Shown one piece after another: positions 1 to 6,691 of a stretch of 9,297 nucleotides of DNA. Where the stretch lies: NCBI GenBank assembly GCA_900770805.1, contig CAAGLP010000050.1:1-9297 (forward strand), written 5' to 3'. Source of the stretch: an uncultured Paraprevotella sp. (lineage in GTDB: Bacteria > Bacteroidota > Bacteroidia > Bacteroidales > Bacteroidaceae). Positions within the stretch are counted from its first letter, which is position 1; every line of letters starts with the position of its first letter. The notes under the pieces were generated by a model that had not been told where the DNA came from, ran no database searches, and was given only the letters and a program-made list of their open reading frames with translations. Position numbers and translations under genes: made by a program.

Positions 1-903
1 CGCTTCATCTATGGTTTGGGCAAGAAGGTTATTATTGCCAATCAAATGAGTATAGTGGCAGAGCAGTTCCTTGTGGGAGGTTTTGAATCGTGCACAACAA
101 CTGGAGCATGGATAGGCATCCTGGCATACTCTCTGCAGGTCTACTTTGACTTCTCGGGCTATTCTGATATGGCAATAGGCATAGGACGCTGTCTTGGTTT
201 TCACTTCAACGAGAACTTCCGTCATCCGTATTGTTGTAATTCCATAACGGACTTCTGGCATAGATGGCATATATCTTTGGGAAGTTTCTTCCGCGACTAT
301 GTCTACATACCCCTGGGCGGTAACCGCCGCCACCAGTGGTTCAATATCCTTGCCACATGGTTCCTCACCGGTTTCTGGCATGGTGCCAGTTGGAACTTTG
401 CATGCTGGGGCCTCTACTTCGGCATAATCCTCCTGTTCGAGAAGTACACCCTCATGAAGAACGTGGGCAAACCCCTCCCCACTCCCGACCACAAGGGACG
501 TCCCCGATATCGAAAGGTGATGGACTTTATTCCTTCTCCACTCCTGCACATCTATGCTATGGGACTTGTAACCCTGGGTAGAGGTCTGTTTTACTTTACT
601 GATTTTAGTCAGATGAAGGAGTTCTTCGTCAAGGCCTTCGGTGGAGCAGAGGAGTTGCACTCCTATGTCAGCATTACGGCCATTACCGACCATTTCTGGT
701 TGTGGGTGGTGGCAATACTTTTCTGCATGCCGGTAAGGGAATGGTGCTATGGCCATCTTGTCCGTATGGCAGGTGAGGATAGTAGTATAACCAGGAACAT
801 GCTATTCCTGACTCGTACGGTACTCTCCGTGGCAATCATAGTGTTCTGCGTGGCACTGCTTGTGGGCGAGACCAATAATCCATTTATCTACACACGATTC
901 TAA
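1..903 (+). CDS. MBOAT family O-acyltransferase (AlgI-like), 5' end missing
   Basis: This is the C-terminal 300 residues of a multi-pass membrane O-acyltransferase; the frame is open from base 1 and the first residues (RFIYGLGKKVIIANQ) resemble the middle of AlgI/DltB-type proteins, so roughly the first third lies outside the window. Visible signatures are FDFSGYSDMAIGIGR, the DFWHRWHISLGSFFRDY block (visible residues about 84-100) and TGFWHGASWNF, whose His (codon 379-381, visible residue 127) is the expected MBOAT catalytic histidine. Hydrophobic segments follow to the C-terminus. The family moves acyl, usually acetyl, groups across the cytoplasmic membrane to an extracytoplasmic polysaccharide acceptor. 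The next gene starts 14 bases after the stop and encodes a DHHW/AlgJ-like protein, the usual partner, so the pair is probably an operon for exopolysaccharide O-acetylation. The exact acceptor is unknown. Family confident, substrate inferred. Confidence 0.93.
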   Translation, partial: RFIYGLGKKVIIANQMSIVAEQFLVGGFESCTTTGAWIGILAYSLQVYFDFSGYSDMAIGIGRCLGFHFNENFRHPYCCNSITDFWHRWHISLGSFFRDYVYIPLGGNRRHQWFNILATWFLTGFWHGASWNFACWGLYFGIILLFEKYTLMKNVGKPLPTPDHKGRPRYRKVMDFIPSPLLHIYAMGLVTLGRGLFYFTDFSQMKEFFVKAFGGAEELHSYVSITAITDHFWLWVVAILFCMPVREWCYGHLVRMAGEDSSITRNMLFLTRTVLSVAIIVFCVALLVGETNNPFIYTRF

Positions 904-917
904 TATCTGAGGCAACA

Positions 918-2489
918 ATGAAGCATGATAAGATATATCTGACACTTGTTGGCATAGTCTTTGCGGCATTTGCCTTGGTGTTCGACACTTTTCCCCGTCC
1001 GCGATACTCCGAGTTGGAGAAACGCGACCTTGCCACATTCCCTATCTTCACATCGGATAGTCTTTGGAGTGGTGACTATGCAGATGCAGTAGGTAAGTGG
1101 TTCTCTGATTCGCAACCTTTCCGCGACAGGTTCATGGCTTTCTCCATGGTGTTGGAAGATTGGATGATTTTAAGGATTGGCGATGACCATGTTACCTATC
1201 ATGCCTCTACGGAAGGAATTGACGACTTTGCCGAGGGCGAAGAAATGATTCCCGATGAACAGACTGCCGAGGAGGACGAGCGCAATCCTGGAGGGTATGT
1301 GAACAAACTTACAGCAAATGAGAAGGCCAAGGTGTCTAATGCCGGTATAGTGATAATAGGACGTGGTGAGAACGTACGTGCCCTTATGTGTTATGGAGGC
1401 AGCGCCAAGGCCGGTACACCTTATGCCAACGTGTGCAACAAGTATAGTGAGACATTTCCCAATGTGAATATATATTGCATGATAGTACCTTCGGCTGCAA
1501 CGTTTTACATGCCGGAGAAGGTGCAGAAGATGAGTAAGGACCAATCGGCCACTATCCGCAATATATATAACCATCTGGATTCTGCGGTGCAGGCCGTGGA
1601 TGTCTATACTGTGCTTGGCGAACATGCCGGAGAGGATATATACCTGCGAACTGACCACCACTGGTCACCTTTGGGAGCATACTATGCTGCACGCAAGTTT
1701 GCAGAAGTGGCAGACGTGCCTTTCCATAATCTGGATGAACCAGGGTATTATCAACCTGATACGGTATTCTGCTTTGTGGGTTCCATGTATGGTTATTCCA
1801 AGGACATATCTGTAAAGAACGCTCCCGAGGATTTCATCTACTACAAACCATTGAAGGCCGTATACGAAACCACTTTCGTACAGTATCAGGTAGATGAAGA
1901 CTATCAGGTAGTTTCCGTAGGCCGTCCGCACAAGGACGAGTTCTTTAAGACTTTCCGTGATGGCAGTTCTTTGGCATACAGCACTTTTATGGGTGGAGAT
2001 ACCAAGTTGACACAGGTACGTACCAACGTTGCCAATGGTCGCAGGCTCATTATCCTGAAGGACAGTTATGGCAATGCACTGCCTGGCTATCTGTTCTATT
2101 CATTTGAGGAGATACACGTGATTGATGGACGCTACTTTACTCATAATATGAAAGAGTACGTTGCCAAGCATGGTATTACGGACATCCTCTTCGCCAACAA
2201 TATATTCCAGGCATGCGGAAGTCGCTATCGTGCCTATGAGTTCTTCCTGACCATGAGTGAGGGTTGTCGTGAAAACCCCAGCACTGCATTCTTTAAGAAT
2301 AGGGAAAAGGATACGCTGGAGGCAAAGACGGATAGTATGGCACAGCTAAGACTTGATACGCTTCTACAAGACAAGCATTCCAAACAAGATGTTTCTGACG
2401 TCAAGACAGATAGTACTACAAATCAGAGTGGTGAGTCTGAACAGACAGAGAATGTTGCCGTATCTGCCGATAGCGTAGTTGTACAGTAG
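918..2489 (+). CDS. DHHW/AlgJ-AlgX-like SGNH-fold acetyltransferase partner, membrane anchored
   Basis: A 523-residue protein with one hydrophobic N-terminal segment (about residues 7-24), probably a signal anchor placing the rest in the periplasm. The stretch after it (PRYSELEKRDLATFP, then WFSDSQPFRDRF) is characteristic of DHHW/AlgJ-type proteins. The DHHW motif is at residues 246-249 and supplies the Asp/His of the SGNH-like active site; the matching serine is probably S383 in LKDSYGNALPGY. Known relatives (AlgJ, AlgX) work with an MBOAT protein to acetylate exported polysaccharide, and here the MBOAT gene is directly upstream. The last 60 or so residues form a hydrophilic tail rich in Ser, Thr, Asp, Gln and Lys, beyond the usual domain, probably disordered. 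The ATG at 918 was chosen because the anchor follows at once; a weak GAGG lies 5 bases before it. Family strong, acetyltransferase role inferred from context. Confidence 0.88.
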   Translation: MKHDKIYLTLVGIVFAAFALVFDTFPRPRYSELEKRDLATFPIFTSDSLWSGDYADAVGKWFSDSQPFRDRFMAFSMVLEDWMILRIGDDHVTYHASTEGIDDFAEGEEMIPDEQTAEEDERNPGGYVNKLTANEKAKVSNAGIVIIGRGENVRALMCYGGSAKAGTPYANVCNKYSETFPNVNIYCMIVPSAATFYMPEKVQKMSKDQSATIRNIYNHLDSAVQAVDVYTVLGEHAGEDIYLRTDHHWSPLGAYYAARKFAEVADVPFHNLDEPGYYQPDTVFCFVGSMYGYSKDISVKNAPEDFIYYKPLKAVYETTFVQYQVDEDYQVVSVGRPHKDEFFKTFRDGSSLAYSTFMGGDTKLTQVRTNVANGRRLIILKDSYGNALPGYLFYSFEEIHVIDGRYFTHNMKEYVAKHGITDILFANNIFQACGSRYRAYEFFLTMSEGCRENPSTAFFKNREKDTLEAKTDSMAQLRLDTLLQDKHSKQDVSDVKTDSTTNQSGESEQTENVAVSADSVVVQ

Positions 2490-2491
2490 TA

Positions 2492-2499
2492 TAGTTTTG
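2492..2499 (+). promoter_or_regulatory. Possible Bacteroidetes -7 element before the radical SAM gene
   Basis: TAGTTTTG fits TAnnTTTG exactly and lies just after the stop of the DHHW gene. It would place a transcript start near 2506, about 22 nt before the ATG at 2528, which agrees with that start. No TTTG -33 box is found 19-21 nt upstream, so this may be chance in AT-rich DNA and the gene may simply be co-transcribed. Confidence 0.3.
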
Positions 2500-2527
2500 A
2501 TAAGTACTTTTTCAAGATATAAGGACG

Positions 2528-3376
2528 ATGGAGGTGAAGTTGCAGAAGATAATGCTGGACGGCGGTTTCACTTGTCCCAATCGTGACGGACGGGTGGGGC
2601 AGGGAGGATGCTCCTTCTGTTTGTGTGAGTCGTTCAATCCGGAATATTGTCGCAAGCATGACTCCATCACCGAGCAACTGGAGGCTGGAAAGAAGTTCTT
2701 TGAGGGAAAGTATCCGAGGATGAAGTATCTTGCCTACTTCCAAGCATATAGTTCTACCTATGCTCCGTTGGAGGTATTACGGCAGCGCTATGATGAGGCT
2801 CTTGCTGTAAAGGATGTGGTGGGTCTGGTGGTAGCAACAAGACCAGATTGCATAAACGAAGAAATACTCGCATTGTTTGTTTCCATACGCGAAAAAGGTT
2901 ATGCTGTGGCTATTGAATTGGGATGCGAGTCTTTTTATGACCGAACTCTTGCCCGTGTGAACAGAGGTCACACATCACGTCAGTCTATAGATGCCATACA
3001 TCTTTGCCATAAATATGGAATACCTGTAACTGTACACCTTATGTTTGGTTTGCCTGGTGAAAGCAGGGATGATATTATTGCAGAGGCAGAGTTGCTGAAT
3101 ACTTTGCCTGTAGCATCTTTGAAATTACATCAGTTGCAGATATTGCGTGGGACACGTATGGCAAAGGAATGGGAGGAGAAGAAGGCAGATTTTCTCGCTC
3201 TTACATTGGATACCTATACCAGACTTGTAGCTGATTTTGTACAAGGATTAAGGTGCGATATTCGTATAGAACGTTTCGCTTCTTCTGCACCACGGGATAT
3301 GCTTATTTCTCCTTGTTTTGGTGTCAAACAGAGTGTTGTGGAGGCCAGTATCAAGGAACTCATAGGTGGGAAATGA
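2528..3376 (+). CDS. TIGR01212 family radical SAM protein (YhcC/YtqA-like)
   Basis: A 282-residue radical SAM enzyme. The N-terminal block GGFTCPNRDGR...GGCSFC holds the [4Fe-4S] cysteines C16, C28 and C31 in the CX11CX2C spacing typical of the YhcC family rather than the general CX3CX2C. Further family-like segments are YLAYFQAYSSTYAP, VGLVVATRPDCI, ELGCES, VNRGHTS, VHLMFGLPGES and SLKLHQLQILRGT. As I recall, the Bacillus member YtqA has been linked to tRNA wobble-uridine modification; whether this protein does the same cannot be read here. Relatives usually have some 15-20 residues before the GGFTCPNRDG block that are absent here. An in-frame TAA at 2501 and no ATG, GTG or TTG between it and 2528 force this start. 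It is likely a housekeeping gene placed between polysaccharide genes by chance. Confidence 0.87.
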   Translation: MEVKLQKIMLDGGFTCPNRDGRVGQGGCSFCLCESFNPEYCRKHDSITEQLEAGKKFFEGKYPRMKYLAYFQAYSSTYAPLEVLRQRYDEALAVKDVVGLVVATRPDCINEEILALFVSIREKGYAVAIELGCESFYDRTLARVNRGHTSRQSIDAIHLCHKYGIPVTVHLMFGLPGESRDDIIAEAELLNTLPVASLKLHQLQILRGTRMAKEWEEKKADFLALTLDTYTRLVADFVQGLRCDIRIERFASSAPRDMLISPCFGVKQSVVEASIKELIGGK

Positions 3377-3394
3377 TGATTTCTGCTCATAACT

Positions 3395-3426
3395 TTTGTT
3401 GTTATCACTAATATTTCTTATCTTTA
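3395..3426 (+). promoter_or_regulatory. Bacteroidetes-type promoter for rmlA-ugd
   Basis: A TTTG -33 box (3395-3398), a 20-nt spacer and TATCTTTA (3419-3426) match TTTG-N19-21-TAnnTTTG except for the final G. Transcription would start near 3433, about 20 nt before the rmlA ATG. A short inverted repeat ATAAC-N7-GTTAT (3389-3405) straddles the -33 box and could be an operator or chance. Confidence 0.6.
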
Positions 3427-3453
3427 CACTGAAAAACGTTATTCCCTAAACAA

Positions 3454-4356
3454 ATGAAAGGTATTGTATTGGCCGGTGGTTCGGGAACACGCCTTTATCC
3501 CATCACCAAGGGCATATCCAAGCAATTGATGCCCATCTACGACAAACCCATGGTGTACTATCCTATCAGTGTACTGATGTTGGCAGGTATACGTGAGATA
3601 CTGATTATCTCCACTCCTTACGACCTGCCAGGCTTCAAACGCTTGCTGGGTGATGGCTCGGATTATGGCGTAGAGTTCACTTATGCCGAACAGCCTTCGC
3701 CAGATGGTTTGGCACAGGCTTTTACCATCGGTGCAGATTTCATTGGTGATGATAGTGCTTGTTTGGTTTTGGGTGACAATATCTTCCATGGTGCTGGATT
3801 TACGGCTATGCTTCGCGAGGCCGTACGTACCGTTGAAGAAGAGGACAAGGCCACAGTATTCGGTTATTGGGTGAACGACCCCGAACGTTATGGTGTGGCA
3901 GAGTTTGACCGAGAAGGCAATTGTTTGTCTATTGAGGAGAAACCAGCCCATCCCAAGAGCAATTATGCTGTGGTCGGTCTGTACTTTTATCCCAATCGCG
4001 TAGTGGACGTGGCACGCAATATCAAGCCTTCGGCTCGTGGCGAATACGAGATAACCACTGTGAATCAGCATTTCCTTGAGAAGGGAGAACTGAAGGTGCA
4101 GACCCTTGGTCGTGGTTTCGCATGGCTGGATACCGGTACTCATGACTCGCTGAGCGAGGCATCCACTTACATAGAGGTACTTGAGAAGCGTCAGGGACTG
4201 AAAATAGCTTGTCTGGAGGGTATTGCATACCGTCAGGGATGGATAGGAGAGGAACGTATGCGTGAATTGGCACAACCCATGCTCAAGAATCAGTATGGTC
4301 AGTATCTCCTCAAGGTAATAGATGAACTGAAGGAAACGGGCGAAGCTAACTTGTAA
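3454..4356 (+). CDS. rmlA: Glucose-1-phosphate thymidylyltransferase (RmlA)
   Basis: A 300-residue cytosolic nucleotidyltransferase joining dTTP and glucose-1-phosphate into dTDP-glucose, the first step towards dTDP-L-rhamnose. The N-terminus has the nucleotide-binding signature GIVLAGGSGTRLYPIT (residues 3-18), followed by KQLMPIYDKPMVYYPIS. YAEQPSPDGLAQAF and LGDNIFHG (metal-binding Asp) are the classical RmlA blocks, and EEKPAHPKSNYAVVGLYFYP and FAWLDTGTHDSL complete the catalytic domain. Length is normal for the family (about 290-300). The start at 3454 gives the canonical MKGIVLAGG terminus. It is preceded by its own promoter and followed after 7 nt by ugd, so the two are probably one transcript. 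rmlC and rmlB are 4 kb further on rather than adjacent. Also known as rfbA. Confidence 0.97.
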   Translation: MKGIVLAGGSGTRLYPITKGISKQLMPIYDKPMVYYPISVLMLAGIREILIISTPYDLPGFKRLLGDGSDYGVEFTYAEQPSPDGLAQAFTIGADFIGDDSACLVLGDNIFHGAGFTAMLREAVRTVEEEDKATVFGYWVNDPERYGVAEFDREGNCLSIEEKPAHPKSNYAVVGLYFYPNRVVDVARNIKPSARGEYEITTVNQHFLEKGELKVQTLGRGFAWLDTGTHDSLSEASTYIEVLEKRQGLKIACLEGIAYRQGWIGEERMRELAQPMLKNQYGQYLLKVIDELKETGEANL

Positions 4357-4363
4357 TACAGTG

Positions 4364-5719
4364 ATGAGAAACTTTGAGGATTTGAAGATAGCTGTGGCTG
4401 GTACTGGCTATGTGGGCCTTAGTATTGCCACCTTGTTGGCACAGCATCATCAGGTTACGGCAGTGGATGTTATCGCTGAGAAGGTAGACAGGATAAATCG
4501 ACGCGTATCCCCAATACAGGATGAGTACATAGAGAAGTATTTCGCAGAGAAACAGTTGGATCTGACCGCCACGTTGGACGGCGCCAAGGCTTATGCCGAT
4601 GCCGACTATGTGGTGATAGCGGCTCCTACGAATTATGACCCTGTTAAGAACTTCTTTGATACACATCATATAGAAGATGTTATAGACCTGGTTTTGGAGG
4701 TTAATCCCGAGGCTACTATGGTCATAAAGTCTACTATTCCCGTAGGTTATTGTCGTAGCCTGTATTTGAAATATGCAGAACTCTTTGCACGTCGTGGATG
4801 GACGGAAAGGAAGTTGCGACTTCTTTTTTCACCAGAATTCCTGCGAGAAAGCAAGGCGCTTTATGATAATCTTTATCCTTCGCGCATCATAGTGGGTTTC
4901 CCAAAAATGCTGAATGCCGAGGATGAGGATGAAAGACACAACGAGGCCATTAGAAGAGTGGCTTCTGACGACTTGGAAGAGGCGGCACATACTTTTGCTG
5001 CCTTGTTGTGTCAGGGTGCATTGAAGGAAGATGTTCCTTGCTTGTTTATGGGTATGAAAGAGGCAGAGGCTGTTAAACTCTTTGCCAATACTTATCTGGC
5101 ACTCAGGGTAAGTTACTTCAACGAACTGGATACCTATGCAGAAATGAAGGGTCTGGATTCTTCTGCTATCATTCAGGGTATTGGTCTTGATCCTCGCATA
5201 GGCACTCACTACAATAACCCCAGTTTCGGTTATGGGGGATATTGTTTGCCCAAGGATACAAAGCAGCTTCTGGCCAACTATCAGGACGTGCCGCAGCAGA
5301 TGATGACTGCCATAGTGGAGAGTAATCGTACACGAAAGGATTATATTGCCGATGCAGTACTGCGCAAGGCCGGATGGTATGGCTATAGCAACAACAATCA
5401 GTATCTTGGTTCAGCCTCTCAAGAGACAGGTGCAGTTCCCGTGATAGGCATATACCGTCTGACGATGAAGTCCAATTCTGACAACTTCCGTCAGAGTGCC
5501 ATACAGGGTATAATGAAACGAATAAAGGCCAAGGGAGCTCAGGTTGTGATTTACGAACCTACATTGGAGGATGGCAGCACTTTCTTTGGCTCCCTTGTGG
5601 TGAACGATCTGGAGAGGTTCAAGCAGATAAGCCGTGCCATCATAGCCAACAGATATGATGCTGTGCTGGACGATGTTCAGGATAAAGTATATACACGTGA
5701 TATTTTCCGTAGGGACTGA
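4364..5719 (+). CDS. ugd: UDP-glucose 6-dehydrogenase
   Basis: A 451-residue NAD-dependent enzyme oxidising UDP-glucose to UDP-glucuronate in the cytosol. The Rossmann motif is KIAVAGTGYVGLSIA near the N-terminus; APTNYDP and VIKSTIPVGYC follow. SPEFLRESKALYDNLYPSRIIVG and the active-site block GYGGYCLPKDTKQLLANY carry the catalytic cysteine, C294. These features place it in the E. coli/Klebsiella-type Ugd group, but it is some 60 residues longer than the E. coli enzyme (about 388), with extra sequence around the acidic AEDEDERHNE region and a YGYSNNNQYLGSASQETG insert in the C-terminal domain. An in-frame GTG at 4361 directly precedes the ATG; the ATG at 4364 is preferred. It lies 7 nt after rmlA and should be co-transcribed. 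UDP-glucuronate points to an acidic surface polysaccharide. Confidence 0.96.
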   Translation: MRNFEDLKIAVAGTGYVGLSIATLLAQHHQVTAVDVIAEKVDRINRRVSPIQDEYIEKYFAEKQLDLTATLDGAKAYADADYVVIAAPTNYDPVKNFFDTHHIEDVIDLVLEVNPEATMVIKSTIPVGYCRSLYLKYAELFARRGWTERKLRLLFSPEFLRESKALYDNLYPSRIIVGFPKMLNAEDEDERHNEAIRRVASDDLEEAAHTFAALLCQGALKEDVPCLFMGMKEAEAVKLFANTYLALRVSYFNELDTYAEMKGLDSSAIIQGIGLDPRIGTHYNNPSFGYGGYCLPKDTKQLLANYQDVPQQMMTAIVESNRTRKDYIADAVLRKAGWYGYSNNNQYLGSASQETGAVPVIGIYRLTMKSNSDNFRQSAIQGIMKRIKAKGAQVVIYEPTLEDGSTFFGSLVVNDLERFKQISRAIIANRYDAVLDDVQDKVYTRDIFRRD

Positions 5720-5764
5720 CCAAAGCATTATTGCGTGCTAAACCAAAGGTTATTCCCAAAGGTG

Positions 5765-5799
5765 TAAAAGAAAGGGAGTGTGTCATGCGACACACTCCC
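5765..5799 (-). terminator. Intrinsic terminator of the minus-strand PepSY-like gene, possibly bidirectional
   Basis: A perfect 11-bp stem, GGGAGTGTGTC (5774-5784) with GACACACTCCC (5789-5799), closes a 4-nt ATGC loop. Read on the minus strand it is followed by TTTCTTTTA, a convincing U-tract, about 50 nt beyond the stop of the minus-strand gene. On the plus strand the following sequence (ACATTGTTTATAA) is a weaker U-tract, but the hairpin may also halt transcripts leaving ugd, since the two genes converge here. Confidence 0.85.
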
Positions 5800-5848
5800 A
5801 CATTGTTTATAAACTAAATTATGGAAAAAGTGTTCTGGGTCGTCTGTT

Positions 5849-6298
5849 TTAGTCGTCTATATGCATGAAGTTGCCCTTGCTGTCATACACCAGTTCTCTG
5901 TCGTTGCTCAGTTCCACTACTTGAGAACTTTTGCTTCTCTTCCATTCGATAATTCTGGTATTGGGGAACTTACTGTTGACGTGCTGAGTTATTTTCACGG
6001 GAAGCACGCTTTTTGGTAGAGATGCATTGTCATCTGTGGACTCGATGCTCTTAATCTTTCCGTTCTTGTCAAAATCCATTTTGAATGTAGCCCTGTTGTT
6101 GCTTACATACACTTTGTGTTCATAGTTAATGATGTCTCTTTCCTTTTCGTAGTGACTGATATTGTAACCCTTGAAGTGTTTGTGGATGTACTCCTTGACG
6201 CTCTGCGGCATGTTTGGATAATCCTGAGCCTGAACGGGCTGGATATGGAAGGTTGCAATAATGGCAACCAGCGCGCAAAGTAATGATGCCTTTTTCAT
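5849..6298 (-). CDS. Secreted PepSY-like (DUF2874/BLIP-like) domain protein
   Basis: A 149-residue protein with a clear signal peptide: MKK, a hydrophobic core (ASLLCALVAIIATF) and probable cleavage after VQA-Q near residue 24-25, so it should be periplasmic or exported. The mature part reads as two similar halves. The first runs from QSVKEYIHKHFKGYNIS to MDFDKNGKIKSIES and the second from ITQHVNSKFPNTRIIEW to LVYDSKGNFMHIDD. Each has a short helix, a strand region and a final D-x-x-G-x-h-x-x-I turn. This pattern fits the Bacteroidetes PepSY-like family, whose function is unknown. No catalytic residues are visible. It is monocistronic, has its own promoter at 6413-6444 and terminator at 5774-5799, and converges on ugd. 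Family assignment is from pattern recognition only; role unknown. Confidence 0.82.
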   Translation of the reverse strand: MKKASLLCALVAIIATFHIQPVQAQDYPNMPQSVKEYIHKHFKGYNISHYEKERDIINYEHKVYVSNNRATFKMDFDKNGKIKSIESTDDNASLPKSVLPVKITQHVNSKFPNTRIIEWKRSKSSQVVELSNDRELVYDSKGNFMHIDD

Positions 6299-6412
6299 GA
6301 TGTTGTATTCTTTACTGGTGGGTTCTGGGGATAATGGTCTTGCTGGTTATATACCATGTATACCTTGTAGGTAAGGTCCTTTTTGTGTAGTTTTAATCTT
6401 TGTTTTTCGCAT

Positions 6413-6444
6413 CAAAGGTATGTCATATTACGTTATCCGCCAAA
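6413..6444 (-). promoter_or_regulatory. Bacteroidetes-type promoter for the PepSY-like gene
   Basis: On the minus strand a TTTG -33 box (6441-6444) is followed after exactly 20 nt by TACCTTTG (6413-6420), a full match to TAnnTTTG. Transcription should start near 6406, giving a leader of about 107 nt before the ATG at 6298. Confidence 0.8.
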
Positions 6445-6567
6445 TGTGTTTTTGCATATATAAACAATTCCGAGCACTTATTAGTGTTTTTTTGCTAAAA
6501 AAATCCAAGTTCTTTTCTTATGCATGCAGGTGACGGTAATATTTGTGGAAATAAACCTTGCATAATC

Positions 6568-6598
6568 TTTGCCGTTTGGACAAAAATGCGTAACTTTG
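6568..6598 (+). promoter_or_regulatory. Bacteroidetes-type promoter for kbl
   Basis: A TTTG -33 box (6568-6571), a 19-nt spacer and TAACTTTG (6591-6598) match the Bacteroidetes consensus in full. Transcription should start near 6605, leaving a leader of about 87 nt before the kbl ATG. Confidence 0.8.
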
Positions 6599-6612
6599 GG
6601 TCGTATTACCGA

Positions 6613-6656
6613 TGCTATGCGCCCGCTTTCGTTTGGGCGTGCGGTGGTATATAGCA
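6613..6656 (+). promoter_or_regulatory. Structured 5' leader of kbl
   Basis: Two stacked stems are visible: TGCTAT (6613-6618) pairs with ATAGCA (6651-6656), and directly inside it GCGCCC (6619-6624) pairs with GGGCGT (6635-6640, one G-U). This leaves a 10-nt loop (6625-6634) and a one-sided 10-nt bulge (6641-6650). It begins a few bases after the predicted transcript start and is followed by an A-rich single-stranded stretch up to the ATG. It could stabilise the mRNA or be a regulatory leader. It matches no riboswitch I recognise, and there is no U-tract after it. Confidence 0.45.
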
Positions 6657-6691
6657 GAAAAGGACAATAATTATATAAAAAGAAACAGACT

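Larger units (their letters stand above)
6299..6691. other. 393-bp divergent intergenic region between PepSY-like gene and kbl
   Basis: I see no coding sequence here. It holds the minus-strand promoter (6413-6444) with a roughly 107-nt leader, the plus-strand promoter (6568-6598), the kbl leader hairpin (6613-6656), and an AT-rich centre. The centre includes T7-GCT-A7 (6487-6503), two phased A-tracts likely to bend DNA, and a weak hairpin CACT-TATT-AGTG (6475-6486). The minus-strand leader contains a small hairpin TACCT-TGT-AGGTA (6361-6373). Roughly 120 bp between the two -33 boxes is available for regulator binding, though no recognisable operator was found. Confidence 0.7.

Noticed and set aside
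2487..2530. Frameshift fusing the DHHW tail frame to the radical SAM gene
   Set aside because: The upstream frame has a stop at 2487-2489 and no start codon before its TAA at 2520-2522, so a single indel does not restore a complete gene.
3389..3405. ATAAC-N7-GTTAT as a terminator of the radical SAM gene
   Set aside because: Five AT-rich pairs with no U-tract are too weak. It overlaps the rmlA promoter and was noted there as a possible operator only.
3439..4275. Long minus-strand open frame (278 codons) opposite rmlA
   Set aside because: It mirrors a highly conserved rmlA, and its translation shows no recognisable domain. It is a shadow frame.
4361..4363. GTG as the ugd start
   Set aside because: The ATG immediately following gives the same protein less one residue and is the more usual start.
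6473..6493. CACT-TATT-AGTG followed by seven Ts as a terminator
   Set aside because: The stem is only 4 strong pairs and AT-rich, and there is no plus-strand gene upstream for it to terminate.
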